Assembly: GCA_002205965.3 (NCBI GenBank)
Contig: NADL03000172.1
Coordinates: forward strand, 1-64,000
Length of the DNA: 64,000 nucleotides
DNA from: Kappaphycus alvarezii
Taxonomy: Eukaryota; Rhodophyta; Florideophyceae; Gigartinales; Solieriaceae
Direction: 5' to 3'
Shown here: positions 1 through 13,319 of the stretch, one piece after another
How the letters are laid out: every line of letters begins with the position of its first letter
Position numbering within the stretch: the stretch's first letter is position 1
The notes under the pieces: model-generated
Database searches by the model: none
What the model was told of the DNA's origin: nothing
Seen by the model: the letters and a program-made list of their open reading frames with translations, nothing else
Translations under genes and position numbers: made by a program

Positions 1-138
1 ATGCGATTACCACCCCTGTTACCTTTGTTCTCGTTTCCCTTTTGTGTTTCCAAGGTCTACATACCACTTTATGGCACGGAAAGCATCGGTCCTCCCAATT
101 CTTTCTGACGCTGCCCACTGGGATACGGTCCAGGTTAC

Positions 139-660
139 TTATCTCCATTTGTGTAGGGCCTGAGGTATTTCAGTTGTTTTGAAAATGAGCCTCTGCCAGT
201 GAAGAAACTTTTTCCATAAAATGCTCCACCAACGTTGAGAGCAATAGTAGTAGTAGCTTTGACCTTTGATGGATTCCCTTACGGACCTCCAGCAGAATAT
301 GTGGTTTGACACCTTCACTGAGCCGCGCCATTTTTCCGACTCAACTATACCCGGAATATTGATAACTAAATTCCTGAACTCCGAGAGATACGCAGAAACG
401 TTTCCTGCGGATCTTGGTAAGCTCGTCACGAGCACTGATAACACTATCCCGTGGAACAAACCCAGCTTCAACTAAGAGTTTGAAAGCTTCCCACGTCGGC
501 GGGACAACTATTTCAGAAACAAGTGTGTACCACCAGTTTGCCGCGGTACCGGTCAAACATTTGGAATCAAAGTCAATGGCATTCTGGGTACTGATAACTT
601 CGGTCTAACGCACCTGAATATGCCTTAGGTACTTTTTGACTGAATGCAACCATGATCGAA
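139..660 (-). pseudogene. Gypsy-type gag fragment (copy A), decayed
   Basis: This is a remnant of the gag protein of a Ty3/Gypsy retrotransposon, read leftward. About 70 codons (341-556) show the usual gag layout: an AANWW start, a P-TWE-FK block and an AR-LTK-R block. The next frame (about 139-380) continues with an IPGI-ES-KW segment, typical just before the gag C-terminus. The frame change near 350-380 and further stops show it is not functional. A diverged second copy in the same orientation lies at 11450-11960. The rest of this element would lie left of the window. Confidence 0.65.
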
Positions 661-779
661 CCGTTAACGCATCTCGAATCCAATCGAAAAACACAGGCTT
701 ATTTGGTTTGAAGACATAAATGTTCAACAAAACTCTTACTTAAAACCTTGCACCAATACCTAACCTCGAATACAAGCAC

Positions 780-2020
780 TTGAAGTTGAAATCTGCAAGG
801 GATTCGTCCCTGGACGACGGGTTGGCCCCGTATCGGCGGAGAGAGTGATTCACCAGCAGCTTTCATCGCACCTACACTCCTGTGTGACTCTCAATACGTT
901 TGGGATATCCCCACCAGTCCCTTATGTACCGCGATCGGTGTTCTTGCCCTATAAGAAAGCCTCTCAAGCTGACCTTAAGCTGGTTAGCAACAAAGTAGTA
1001 ATTTTCTGAGCACGTGCCCCTTAGTCAAAGTCCGGTCCAAGTCGACCGTTTAAAGCGTTACTTGAACCCGTGACCCAGTCGGTGCACCTAGCTAGCAGCC
1101 AACAAGTTCAGTAGGATTGTATAGGAATACTGCCAGGAGACCCTCAAAGGCGACGTTGGTCAGAAGCACGGCTTTACTAAGGCAACTTGGTTAAGCCCAT
1201 CTATTTATTCTAAGTATTCTGCACAGTATCATGCTGATCCGTGAGGCCTGCACAGTACCTTTACAGAATGACCTAGAGAAACAGCCTTTACTGCACCCTG
1301 AAGTTCCCAGTTACTGAGATCTCCAATTCGTAACCGTGACCTGTGTGAAAAAATGAGTTTTAGGGTACCCAGAACTCCAACCCACAGTCACTCTCCTGTA
1401 TTTGGCACTCCAGCCCACAAGTACAGCAAATGCGATTTTTCTTACAGGAAACTGACAGCAAAATTTTTCCAGAATTCAAAAAACCACAAAAAACACACAT
1501 GTGTAAAAAAAACCTCGAAGTAGGAGCAGGACAATAGCGAAATAGCAGCGGGCCGGTGAAGGCGATGCTACATGTGGAACAGAGAGGAGGTAGCCGGGTG
1601 GCAGCTAAAGGAACAGTATTGACGATGGTAGTTGGGTTCAGAAAGTTGGGGGCAAAGGTTCAATGGAGTGCAGCTGGATTCCCACAAGAATCTAGGTGAG
1701 ACTCCTTTACACATACAGTACTGTAGCTCAACTCTAGAACATCTTTACTTTGTTAACTCAGTAGAAATTACTAGAAAGCAGAGGTGGAACTATATAATGT
1801 TATTATCTGGAATTTGACTACGTTAATGAAACAATGAAGTGAGGCTCCACGTCAAATAAGAACATTGAAGGAAAATCAGACCTCTAAATTCATTCAAAGC
1901 GGTGCAGTTTCTCTGGTTCACCACTGTGTAAAAGAGAAATGAAATAACAAAAGCGAACAAGTTTCTATTGCACAGAGGTGTAACAGAGACATTGTTACAC
2001 TTTCTGTCAATCCTGGACGG
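780..2020 (-). repeat. Gypsy 5' region / LTR, copy A
   Basis: This non-coding stretch aligns in order with 12045-13310. Shared landmarks are a 'cctacactcc' block near 870, 'tataggaatactg' near 1120, a 'ggcactccagcc' block near 1400 and 'gacattgttaca' near 1990. In both places it lies immediately upstream of a minus-strand Gypsy gag, so it is most simply the 5' LTR plus leader of one family. Exact LTR ends could not be fixed because the copies have diverged. Confidence 0.55.
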
Positions 2021-2079
2021 CCAAAGATGTAATACTGCATCACGGTAATGGTAAAAAACCGTGTGAGTACGAAGTCACT

Positions 2080-5000
2080 GCCTCATGCTAACTTAATTCC
2101 ACGTTCTAGAATTAGCTCAATTTCAGATAGTGTCATTGGCAGTCGAGTCTCTTTCTGATAGACCTTTTCACTTTCGAATGTAGCCCTTTTTGGCCCTTTT
2201 TGCTACGGGCCCCAACAGTGGGAGCTTCCAGGACCATTGCTCTGTTCCTATAATTTTTGACAGAGATATAATCTCCTATAGAATTCGCACCAACCCTTCC
2301 TTCACCAAAAAGTCACCCAGCATAGGGAAATATGTCTAAACTATCTACTGGAAAGGCAATTTGTGATCTACGTCACAGATATGTATAAATTTTGCCAGTT
2401 GGCATCGTAATAGCATTGTGTTGTGTTTTCCCATCCGTCCAAAATTAATTCACCACCCATTTGGAGGTTTTTTAGTCGCTTTACTACCCGCCTCAGCCAT
2501 GATATGGTTTATGGCCTGTTCCCTGATACGACAAAATCGCTTGTGTCGCTGGGGGAACACACAACACTCTCCATTGTTTCCTGTTCTGCCGCACTCCTGG
2601 TTGAACCACGTGGGCGTGCGGTTCTACTTCGATTTCCATCGCCCATCAAGGTTGACTGGGCCAGTATAATATGACCATTACCCCTTTGAATAATTTTCGT
2701 TTCGCCTTTCGCACCGCTGGCGGATGAGTTCCAGGTTTGGTGTCAAAGGGGTTGCCGCCTCCCAATTCTGACTGTAATCAGATTCTAGGGCCTTTGCACA
2801 TGAGCTCTTTGCTATCGCGACGGTTATCGAGTAATAGAAGATTATTATTTGCGTTTCTGAGAAAGGTGGTCTGCGTATAATTTTAACTTGCTGGGGATGT
2901 TAGTGGGCTTCCAAGTGGATTCTGGCCCGCCATAATTCCGCGTGCAGCATTCTGACCTTTTTCATTAAGGTCTTTGACTTCGATACCATATCATTTATTA
3001 TGAAAATCGCTTACCCATATTGTCTATGGACAACCTGATCATGTCCCCCTTTTGATATAATCATATTTTTAAGTTCTTGTCTCGATTACCATACAATCCC
3101 TAGCTACTTGTACGCTACTTGATACAGCTGTCTGATGGACTCTCCCCAGTGACCCGAAACCTTCTTCGTGCCTTTCTGCACGTGATTTGATTCTCCGAAT
3201 GACAACGTCGCTCCCAACGCCCAATCTAATGAGTCATTGTGCATGTCTGTGGTTACTTTATGTTTATATAGTAAGGTCTGTACGGTACTTACTCAGAGGC
3301 ACGCCACCGCAGACGTAATGTCAAACGCAGCCTGTCTACTGGGGGCCTTGAGACGGCTTTTTAGGGTAATTTCAGGGGTAATAATGGGCGCCCTGTAGAA
3401 TATTCCTGACCACAACCGACCAAATCTTCAAAATATTGATTCAACCAAATTTTACCCCTCTACTTTGACTACTATCCGTTTCGGCACCGGAAATTTCATA
3501 CACCCGGTATCTATGAGCAACCCCAGGTGTTGCACCATAGATATAGCACTGCCAAGGATGTCCTTATCTAGGTAGATACGTAATCCGTATCGGTCCATCA
3601 CATTCCCTGTGATCTTTTCAGCCAGTCTGCAATCGGAGGCTCTCGATCGCCCTTGTCCATTGCGGCGTATTAAAATGTCATCTCTGATGACCATAATCCG
3701 CCAACCGCACCGCTTCTTTTGGTTTTCCCATACTCAGCTTGTTATTATTACAAACCGGAGGCCAATTAACCCCTATACAGAGGGAAGGACGATGATTTTT
3801 AAGTGCTAGTTTACAACTTTGACTGTAAAATAGTGTTCTATTGCCGGATGATTACGGTAGTGATTGTACCTCCCTTTCAGTTCGAAGGCTACCGGTGAAA
3901 CCTCCCGGGCGCTAGTCTAAGTAGTATTATTTTCACCCAGATTTCTAGTGCTAGGACCGCGGTACTCCCAAGGTTACCTTCTGCCTTCTTTTTGGCTTTT
4001 TTAATATTTTCAGCTTCCACAAACGTTCATAACGAGTGCCCTATGATGCTTGAGGCCGGCCTCATACGATTGGATACTTTCTCTGCTGTTGTTAACCTCT
4101 CAAGATGATCGCCGCCAAAAGCATCTATGGTCCTGTACGAAAAGTATTCACGCCGTTTCCTCAGTGCATCATATGTAGCCTCCATCGACTGCGAAAATAT
4201 ATCGAATACATCTTCCAATGTTGTGTTTCTCACTCCACTAACAATGCATAACTCTCTTGAAAGATTAACGATAACGTTGCTCTTTCGTAAAGAACCCCGG
4301 AATTGAGTAGCATTGTCGCTTCCTGGAGCTCATAATGGCACCGCGGGTTGTAAACAGGTTTACATACTCAATTCTGCGTCCAATTTTGTATATTTGGTAT
4401 TAAATGTGCGGTATTGCGTTAGTATTTCTGCTATGAATTAGAAACACGGTAAACTTAGATTGGTATGTGCTATCATATTCATCCATAAGTGATCCGGATT
4501 TCATCGATTAGGCTATCTGCCCAGCTTCATAAACCCAGCGAACCGCAGGGCTACATTTCGAGGACGACAACCATAGCAAGCAATTAATCTACACCAATAA
4601 CGTAATACTCTGCTCTTTTATAGCCATCAAAAATTTTCTGGAGCAAAGCGAATCTATCTCTTAAAGCTTTTAGCTTCTTCTCGTCTTCCGTAATACCTGT
4701 TCAAAGACTGTTCTGCACTTGATGCGTTTATTACCCTTTGTAGGAATCGGTATGACCTCGAAGAGCGTTCTTTGAAGTGCTCTCCGCAACGTATGTCCGA
4801 CGACTGGACGTCACAAATCGAAGAGGACGAGGGTGTCAGAATTCTAGCAAAAATAATCTCAATGTATCACATTATTGATTGTGTGGAGTGCACAAAATGC
4901 CCTAGAGCTGTTATCACACATTGGATCATAAGTCCAAATTGTACGAAGCATTGTACTTGTAAAATCATGCCGGAACTAATCTTGAACCTTTGGACTTAAA

Positions 5001-6280
5001 GCAGTAAAAGCTCTAATGAAGCTTGAGAGCTTGATAAGCATGAATGTAGAATGCAATGTGTTAGATGAATATATGTAAAGGATAAAGTAGCGGCGCCGAA
5101 CTGAAAATAAAGGGAGCACGACATCATGTGTGCCAAATTTACTTGCCTAAAATTTCCGAAGAGATTCAGGTTTCAAAGCTATTTCAACTTTACAGAAATT
5201 CTAGATCGCGGGCCATTTTCAAGAACATCACAAAATGGTGTTGTATACAGTTTGTGAGTATTGGGACGCATAACACGCAGCTGTTTCTGTATGTCGCTTT
5301 TCATTGGATTGTCGTTTTTAAACGGATCGGACAAACATACCCGTCGATGGTGGGTGGAGATCTCAACGAGTTATAGAGCACGAATTTATGCGGGGAGTAA
5401 GGTATTCAGAGATCTATTACGCAAGAAGTCGGCGGTCAATAACTTGTACTGTAACAGTCCAGAACCTGTTTGTGGGACACGTCAAGAAAAGTCGCTCCAG
5501 ATATACAATTCCAGATCAAATTATGAGCATTCCGGGGAAAATTGTGACTTCACAGTCACCTCTTTTTTTAGTGGCCTAGATCTCATCAGCAAATCATCCA
5601 TAGAGCACTAAAATCGATCATCACTCCGAATTAGAGGGTACTATATGGCACAGAAGCAAAGCGTGTCTGTAATGAATAAAGAGGGCGGAAATGATACTTT
5701 TACAGATTCAAACAAATTTATAGGCAAACAACTCATACAAAACATTTCATCTAAATATTCAATATAAATTCATAATATGAGCAGTGTAGAATAATAAAGA
5801 ATTCACAGCAGTCATCGATTTCTTTCCTATTGATGCTAAGAAACTGGATCCTACCTTCAAAGTCAATGTAAAATTAGCGATATACATATAAGGCAGGCAA
5901 TTTAATCTAAAAATGGTCCTTTACATTACAGCGCTTGATGGGCCACATATTGCTGGATATCACTATTAATGGGAACTACTTGGATAACGTCTTTGTTTTC
6001 TACCACCGAGAAAAAATCGCACATTTAAGTGTCTCCTTCAAAGACGCAGTGTAATCGAGCCAGTATCTCAAGATTACGAAGTAAGAGCTCTTTAAGTTCT
6101 TGACTAAGCTGCGCAGGAACCTTTTCGATTATAATTAGGTGTTTTAGACGACGAAATGATTAAATATTAAAGGAAGCACCATTTGCACAATAAAGACTGA
6201 TTAACGAGGCTTACTTGCCTTTCGAGGCACTATCACTGTTTTATTAATAACTTTGCTGGTAAAAATGTACTCTTCATACC
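2080..6280. other. No supportable gene; eroded repeat DNA
   Basis: Only short open frames with no recognisable domain are present (for example 2418-2674, 3452-3694, 4027-4233, 5261-5611). Given the Gypsy remnants on both sides, this is probably older element sequence decayed past recognition. I cannot assign any part of it. Confidence 0.5.
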
Positions 6281-6284
6281 TTGA

Positions 6285-6800
6285 ATTGGAGAAAAAGAAT
6301 TTTAAATGGTCAAAAGAGATGCCTATGGTGTTTCAGGCACTCACATACGTGCTACTCTCTCTGTCTATGCTAGTTTTTTGGATCTATATCCTATACTTTA
6401 TATGAAAACAGAAGTTTGAACTTGCTACTTGGAGTATTTCTTGCACAAAATACGAAAGATGGCAACATGTAATCAGATCAAGACGAAAGCCGAGCTACAA
6501 ATTGGGCGGAACGGAATTATCGGCCTATGAAATGGAGTTAATCGCTGTTACGTTTGTCGTTTCCAAATTTTAGGCTTTTCCGTCAAAAGAACCGTTTAAG
6601 TTGGGAAACGACCACCAAGCTCTTCATTACTAGTTCAAAAGAACAATGTTCGCAGAATAATGGCGGAATGGATGGAATTTCTCCCAGAGTATGAGTTTAA
6701 ACTCTATTGTAGGCCGGGTCAAAAAAATTAAGCGGCTGAATATCTCTGTCGCGCAGTTCAATCTGGACCCTCTTCCTCTTCCAAAGGCGATAAAAGTGAC
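6285..6800 (+). pseudogene. Gypsy RT tail and RNase H fragment
   Basis: Translated remains, broken by stops, follow the order of the Gypsy RT/RNase H junction. They start with an F-W-E-x6-F-AL segment (about 6300-6350), which precedes the RNase H domain. A YEMELIAV block (about 6520) corresponds to the conserved E-E-LAVV helix, followed by an NDHQALHY segment matching TDH-AL-Y. Last come an AEW-EFLPEYEF block and YCRPGQ, matching the R-W-L-F-Y-PG end of RNase H. The integrase remains just downstream have the order expected of one plus-strand Gypsy pol. Confidence 0.6.
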
Positions 6801-6885
6801 TTAATCGTCGCAGTAGACTCCGTTGTCGCCGAGTAGAGTCCCTTACTTGAACCTTTTGCCCTGGTTTCCTTCTCATTTAAAATCT

Positions 6886-7560
6886 TTAAAGATCAGAATT
6901 GAAGACGAGAACAGACTCTGTTAAATCGAGCGTATGGTTAAATATTTCGTGAGGGAAACAAAGTTGTTGAGTAGCACGAAGAATGGGCACAAATCTGTTT
7001 CTTTTATGAAGAAAAGTTTCGCGATATTGTGCAAAATACATGGCAAAGCTGTAAAAACGGACAGAGAGACGAAAGTAAATTTCATAAAGTATTTTAAATG
7101 GTGGCCGGAGATGTATCAGGATATTCAAAAAACGGAATAGTTGCAGTGAATACCCGAAATCAAGTCTCTTCCGCCATATCTCAGGACGTAGGTTTGAACT
7201 GTATTTTATCTACTTCGCTTGGCAGCTACGAATGAATAACATAGGAAAGAATTATAGTATTTGATGTGTCGCCGTTGAAATCTTAGAGGCTGGTCGATCC
7301 CAATTTCCACCGAAGACTTGTCGTCAAAAGCTGTCATTAGTTCATAGAGAAGGAAATTATGTATCTTCTAGGTCATCCTAAAACATCTATATCGATCATG
7401 TTTGATGATTCACAGCTCGTATGTTTCAGATTTTATGAAGAAGAACGAAATCAGATGTACAACCGAGTTGGCATGCGCTCCCATGTCTCATGTACGAGCC
7501 GACGTAATGGTGCGCACTATCAGGAACTCTTCGGAAAAGACGGATTTGTTCACGGGATAT
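6886..7560 (+). pseudogene. Gypsy integrase fragment
   Basis: An open stretch at 6934-7140 resembles the zinc-binding N-terminus of Gypsy integrases and ends in WWPEMYQDIQ, the hallmark 'F-WPGM-DI' segment. Further downstream (about 7340-7560) an FIEKEI-LGHPK segment resembles the integrase core stretch before the second catalytic Asp. The catalytic residues themselves are not clearly preserved and the frame is broken. It completes the RNase H remains to its left. Confidence 0.55.
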
Positions 7561-7729
7561 TATTGATAGGAGTGACTTCCTGTAGTATTGTACGGATAGC
7601 ATCGATGCCGTCTTTCATCGGAGCTTTGCGGTTCGAACTCATTTTCTGCATCTTTTCATGCATTGTCTTCTTTGATCCTGTTTCCTCAATATCTAACGTT
7701 GCAAAGTATCGCCAAGGCGATAATTGAAA

Positions 7730-9070
7730 AAGTTATATTATCGTAGACTCGGAATACTCGCATCCCTAGCTTTGCGAACAGAAGGGATTTAAATGCAATT
7801 CCGTTTGTGGTTCGTAAGGAAAAAAATGGAAAAACCGGTAAATATAATATAGTTGATTAGGTACTGTTAGCCTATAGGCAGGACATAGCGTCCTTAGTAA
7901 AGTTCTCTGCGCTTAAATCGCGCTGTTAATAGCATATTCGCATCTATAAAGTTAATATTCCCCGCTATTGGTTAACTTCCGAGGATCTTCATAATCGCCG
8001 TGCCACCCATGAGAGGAGATCGCTTACCTACATCTTGTGTCCAACTCATGTGAAGACCTAAGACCGCCTAATTTTCGCTATTATTCTCCTTTTTATCTCA
8101 TAGTTTAGATATTTTATTTATTTCTTCTTTCCCGATTGCTAATTCACCATGCTTATCACAGTGCTTTGATACCAATCTCACTTTTTTGTTTCATGTCAAG
8201 CAAATCAACGTCTCCTTTATCATATTTTGGACATTAACTCGTCTCTATCCATGAATCAACTTCAAACCTCTGTATTAAATGTCCCTTAGACACAGTATTG
8301 AGATACTTTCATCCTTTTCTGATTTCAGTGCTATATGGAGACAATCCTTCTCATACTTACTAAGCTCTTTCGTATCCACTGCCATTGCTCATAGGCCCAA
8401 GGTTTCCACCACATAATTCAACTTCTCTATATACCCTCTACTCCTGTTTGGCGCCAAAAAATTCAGTGTAAACCGGGATTTCATCAACTCAAAACAGTTA
8501 GCGTTACCAGGGTGAATCCAGCTTGGAAACTTATTGAGCAGCTTTTTGTCCGGTAGAGACCAGCTCCCGCGCCAAAAAGCTCAATAAAGTTCAATCTTAC
8601 CGTATTTTCGTTGAATTCCACTCCATCTGTTTGATATTCATCATCTTAATAGGACAAGGAGGTATTTTAGATAGCTCTACCCGTCTGTTTACATTTTTTG
8701 ACTATACTGTCAATGAATGGGTCAGTATCGTAGGCCTTTTTTACCTGAATCATCACAGAGCTCCACGGCAAAGGCAGAGCGCGATAAAAAGGAAATTTCA
8801 ACGGGGCTTCCAGATAACGTATAAGTTACTGTATTTTTTTATTTAGATTGGCGTAGCGTACTATTTTAGATAAAGGAGGACCCAAATGAGATCAGGCAAC
8901 AAGAAGCTGAGAGGTTGATGTTTTGAATGGTTGGAGAGTCCGTCGGGTGAACCCACCGATAAAGATATCAATTTTCTGCCTCTATTCCTTATCTTCTGGT
9001 TACTTTAGCTCCAAAGCTTTTACAACTAGGGCTAAGAGGTTTTCTCAATCATATCAAGGAAACATCTGAT
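7730..9070. other. No supportable gene
   Basis: This gap lies between the plus-strand Gypsy integrase remnant and the tail of the minus-strand Gypsy RNase H. Integrase of the minus-strand element would be expected about here, but I could not recognise it. The element may be truncated here or too eroded. Confidence 0.4.
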
Positions 9071-9079
9071 CCATACCAA

Positions 9080-10400
9080 GGTAGGGAACTTAAAATTCAT
9101 TCACCGACACTTTACGTTCTCCGCGTAGTACATGAGGGGCTTTTGATAACACGTCACCCATGACTTGGATTTTTCCTGGCCTGACTTTGATTGTAAATAT
9201 TCAGAATTGTCCAAGAGTTTCCAACAAATGTGCTACATTAGGACTCAGCTTCTGTTTTGTGATTAAACTCTTAAGCACCCAGTTTTCAGTAAATATTTAA
9301 AACTCGAACCCTTCAAGATTCCACTTGAATCTTCCCAGAAAGCGTATCAAAGCGAAAATCTCTCATTTGTTTGCGTTGCAGTCTGACGAAGCTGGAGATA
9401 TTTTCTTGGTATAGAAAATATTTACGCGATCTTTTCCATTTTCATCCAACTGCGTCGCGAGTTCCAACAAGAGAAATCTATGAAGCATCGATATGAACTC
9501 AAATGTCTTGGTCCAGTCGGGAGCGACTAATATTATAGGCCACATCATCGCTTCTTTTAGCTTGTGGAAATCTTTATCGCACTCTTCCTTCTATTTCCGT
9601 ACACTCAGATCCTTCCCCGTAAGACCTTTTAGAAGTGCAGCAATTTCGGAGAATTTCGGAATGAACCTACGAAAAATTGCATTAAACCTTAGAAAATTCT
9701 TAATTGTCGTAGAGATCCAGGCCTCTACCAAGTTTTCAAGATTTCGGCCTTGCCATAATTGACGGACATTCCGTCCTTCCCATCGATAAACCCTAAAAAA
9801 ATTAATATCAGTCTGAAATAAAGAGTATTTCTTCGGAAAGATGTACAGCTCTTGTTCCTTAAGCTGCTTCGATACAATTTGAAGATTTTTCATGGTGTTC
9901 CTACGAATTTTTGCTGAAGATTAGAAGATCATCCATGTAAATAACCAACAATCTATCTACGCAGTTGTGACATATCTTGTTCATTAAAGTTTTTAATTAA
10001 TCAGGAGCACTTCAAATTTCCACACACATGACAAGATATTCAAATTTTCCAAATTGTGTATTGAACGCGGTATTTTCGATTTTCTCTGGTTACACCATTG
10101 TCTAAAGAGCCCTATTTTAAGATTTAGTTTGGTGATAATCCTATATTTGTAAACCGCCCGCGGAATTTTCATCCGAACTAAGTAAAGGGTTATTCTTTTT
10201 TTGTGCGACTAAAGTCATGACAATCAACAAAACCTCTAGGCTTTCTATTCTTTCTCACATAGAAAATTGATACTCCATTGGGCTTCTTGCTGTATATTAT
10301 CTTTGCTTTCCCCAAAAAAGACTCGAAGTACTCCTTTACTGTCCTAAGTTCAGATAGAGGCCACTGAAATAGGGTTGTATGTGCTGCCTTTGCTGCTTCC
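9080..10400 (-). pseudogene. Gypsy pol: reverse transcriptase and RNase H (copy B)
   Basis: Read leftward, the sequence begins with the RT entry region (about 10390-10220): an L-VKEYFESFLGK block and a YVRKN-RGFVD stretch matching 'F-VKK-G-R-VDYR-LN'. The catalytic box is readable as IYMDDLLIFS, with YMDD at 9928-9939. The RT connection follows at 9591-9893, with F-R-FIPKFSEIAALLKGLTGK. RNase H runs from about 9550 to 9080, ending with RPGKIQVMGDVLSKAPH (the 'PG-N-AD-LSR' end). Several stops and frame changes make it inactive. With gag at 11450-11960 it forms one minus-strand element. Confidence 0.75.
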
Positions 10401-10409
10401 CCCTTTGAC

Positions 10410-11440
10410 TTAATGATTAACTGCTAGAAAGAGAGGAAGCCCGCTCGGAAATCCATCGCGAAAGATTCATTCGCACTCATCCAATAACCTTCTCAATGTT
10501 CCATCCAACTTTTAATATGTCATTTCTCTCATATCATGAACTTGAAATAATTAAATACTTCAAAGTTACCTCCATGCCTCATCATTCTTCTTAATTTCTT
10601 TACTCCCATATTGGACGCATTAATACAGGTTGAAGCGTTGTAATCAAGCACCATAATAGAAACATATTTCATCATCACAAGTCATCGTGTATAATTGATT
10701 TTTGGATCGAGGGCAATTCCCAACAGAATGTCATACCAGTTTGAAAGATAGACAAATAAAAGTGTAGATGTGATTACTTAGCCAAAAAGTTTTGATCGTA
10801 ATGATTTCAGGTGCTTGTACATAACTCCATTATGTAAATGCGAACAATCACTCATTCACACAGAATCTCAGTTCTGTTCCGATTCCTTCTCAGAACTTAA
10901 GTGAAAAAACCTTTTTTACTGTTTCGTCGTCCTTTGGTACTTTCACTGCCATTCAAGTCAGTCTAACATCAAGTACTATCAAGGGCTCCACTGGTATAGG
11001 CCAATCAGTTTATATCCTGTCATCATGACTACATTTGATTCCATTAATCTCACCATCAGAGAATCTCGACTTCACATTTTCCTTTGAGAATATCTCGCAG
11101 GAAAATGTCATCAAAAATGTCACTCTTCTGATCTAGATATCTATTCACTCTAATTTCTGGTCTTATCCGATGTTTAATTATGTCTAGTGAACCACGTAGT
11201 TTTCCGAGTCAAAGCAATTCGAATCTTTACCCTGTTCAGCATCCTTGTAATCCTAGAAAATCGATGAACAGTTCCCTTTCTTACATTCTCATTGCTTTTC
11301 TTTGTTTCCAGGCTCTACATTCCACTTCACGGTACCTAACAGCCGTTGCTCCATCAAGTCTTTTCATTCCTGCTCATTTTGATTACTTTCTAGGTTCTTT
11401 TTTCCATTGGAAAGGAAACCGAGGCATTTAAAATGTTGGA
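10410..11440 (-). other. Gypsy copy B, gag-to-RT interval, not resolved
   Basis: Protease and spacer sequence of the minus-strand Gypsy element should lie here. I could not identify a protease active site. The right part (about 11180-11440) aligns with the first 200 bases of the window (shared 'tgtttcca-g-ctctaca' and 'tctgccagtgaagaaac' words), so it belongs to the same family. Confidence 0.4.
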
Positions 11441-11449
11441 AATTGCACT

Positions 11450-11960
11450 TCTGCCAGTGAAGAAACCTGCCCCGCAAAATTCTTAATCAACTTTTAGAGC
11501 AACTGTATTTGTCCCTTTGAACTTTGATGGATTCAATTTACAGAATTCTAGAAAAATGCGCGATTTCAGACCTTCACAGACTCCCTCCAACTTTTCTGAG
11601 TGACAGATACCGGGAATATTGATAATGAACTTCTGTAACTCCGATAAATAAACTGAAGCACTCGTCTTACATCGAATATTAGAAATATTGTCAAGGTCTT
11701 GAATGAACTTTCCTGTAGAACAAACGCAGTCTAAGCTACAAGTTTGAAAGCTTCCCTCTTCAGCGGGACAAAGTTCTCAGAAACCAGCATGTATCACCAG
11801 TTTGCGGGAGTTATGGCCATAAACGTCGAAGCAAAATTGATAATATTCTCGATACAGATAATTTCGCTCTGGTCCACCTGAAAAAGACTAGATACATTTC
11901 AACTCAATGCAATCATGACCGGACCGGTGACATATCCCAGCTTATAGCACATAAAACGGC
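11450..11960 (-). pseudogene. Gypsy-type gag fragment (copy B), decayed
   Basis: This is the nucleotide counterpart of the gag remnant at 139-660. Shared words in the same order include 'ccagtgaagaaac', 'gactttgatgga'-like, 'ccgggaatattgataa', 'gtttgaaagcttccc' and 'caccagtttgc'. No long frame survives here, so the assignment rests on similarity to copy A, where gag motifs are readable, and on position upstream of the RT at 9080-10400. Confidence 0.55.
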
Positions 11961-12044
11961 TCATTTGGTTTGGAGGAGTGAATAACTAAATCGAATCCAA
12001 CGAAGGCCCGTAATCAAGGCAAAGCAAAAAATATAAAATAAAAG

Positions 12045-13310
12045 CTGAAAACTGCAGATTAATCTTCCCCTTTCTACGTTTTGGCTCCCTTCCCGCGAAG
12101 AGAATGCCTAACTACCAGCTTTAATCATACCTACACTCCAGTGGGACCCAGAGCTCTGCTAGGTAAATCCCTAAAACTACATTACGTGCACTGTAATCCA
12201 TTTTTTTAACCTATTATAAAGCTTCGCAAGCCGATCTTAAGTTATCGAGTAGCCAAAAAGACTCGTTCCGAGCACTAATCCCCTAGTCCAATTCCAGTCC
12301 AATTCGACCTTAAAAAGCATTACCTGAATCAGAGATCCAGTCGATGACCCTAGCTAATAGCCAACTAGAGCAGTATTATTTATAGGAATACTGTGACTGT
12401 ACTCTCAGATGGGGACTTATTCACAAATAAGTCCTTACTAAGAAATTCAGTGAAGCCAACTGTCCAATCTAAGTACTCTACACAGGACAATCCAGCTTCT
12501 TGGGACCACAGGTTACCTACAGAGAACACCCTAGAGAACACATCCTTTTCTGTATCCCCAAGTTCTAGGTTCCCTAGCTCTCCAATTGTAATCTGGGAGC
12601 TGCGTGGAACTTGGGGGCTTAGAGTACTTGGCACTCCAGCCGGCAGTTACTCTCTTATATTTAGATCTCCAGCCCGCATGTACAGTATAAGCGATACTGC
12701 TTACAGTATCAATAGGTAGCGATAAAATATCCAAATTTCAACTGTACCAACAACATACCAGAACTTACCGATCTATAAAGATCCGTACCTCAAACTTGAG
12801 CAAGACGCTAGATCAACAGCAGCGGAGTCGGCAGAAGCGGTATTACCAGTAAAGCAGAGATGGAGGCAGCAGTGCCGCTGCTAAATGAGTCTTGAATAGT
12901 CTTGTAGTGAGTTTCAGAGAGATACGGACGAAGGGTAAAATTAGTGTACTTATTCCGTCAAAGAACTAACATGTGGCCCCCTTTCATAGAAAGTACTGGA
13001 GCTCGACTACATATCTTCTAGACTTGTGCCAACTCAGAAGTTAGTACTAGAGGATAGAGTTTTAACTAGGTAGTACTAATATCTAGTACATAGCTCAGTA
13101 AAGTAAATGATGAATGAGCGGTGCATGTCAAATAAAAACACAGTACAGAAATATAAATACGCAGCAATAAATGAGCTAATCCTATTTACGGTATTATATG
13201 GAAAAACGATCCTGTTTCTATGCTAAACCAATTTTTAAGAGAGGTATGGATTCGAAACAGCTAAAAAGTCTCCATTACACAAGGATATAACATAGACATT
13301 GTTACAATTC
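12045..13310 (-). repeat. Gypsy 5' region / LTR, copy B
   Basis: Second copy of the non-coding block at 780-2020, again directly upstream of gag on the minus strand. The copies keep the same order of landmarks but differ by many substitutions and indels, so both insertions are old. Short open frames inside (12380-12734) are not credible genes. Confidence 0.55.
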
Positions 13311-13319
13311 ATTTCATAG

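Noticed and set aside
3452..3694. Frame with LLIDTGCMKFPVP, resembling a retropepsin active site (D-T-G)
   Set aside because: Attractive next to Gypsy remnants, but the surrounding residues do not fit a protease fold and no flap or LLG segment follows, so DTG may be chance.
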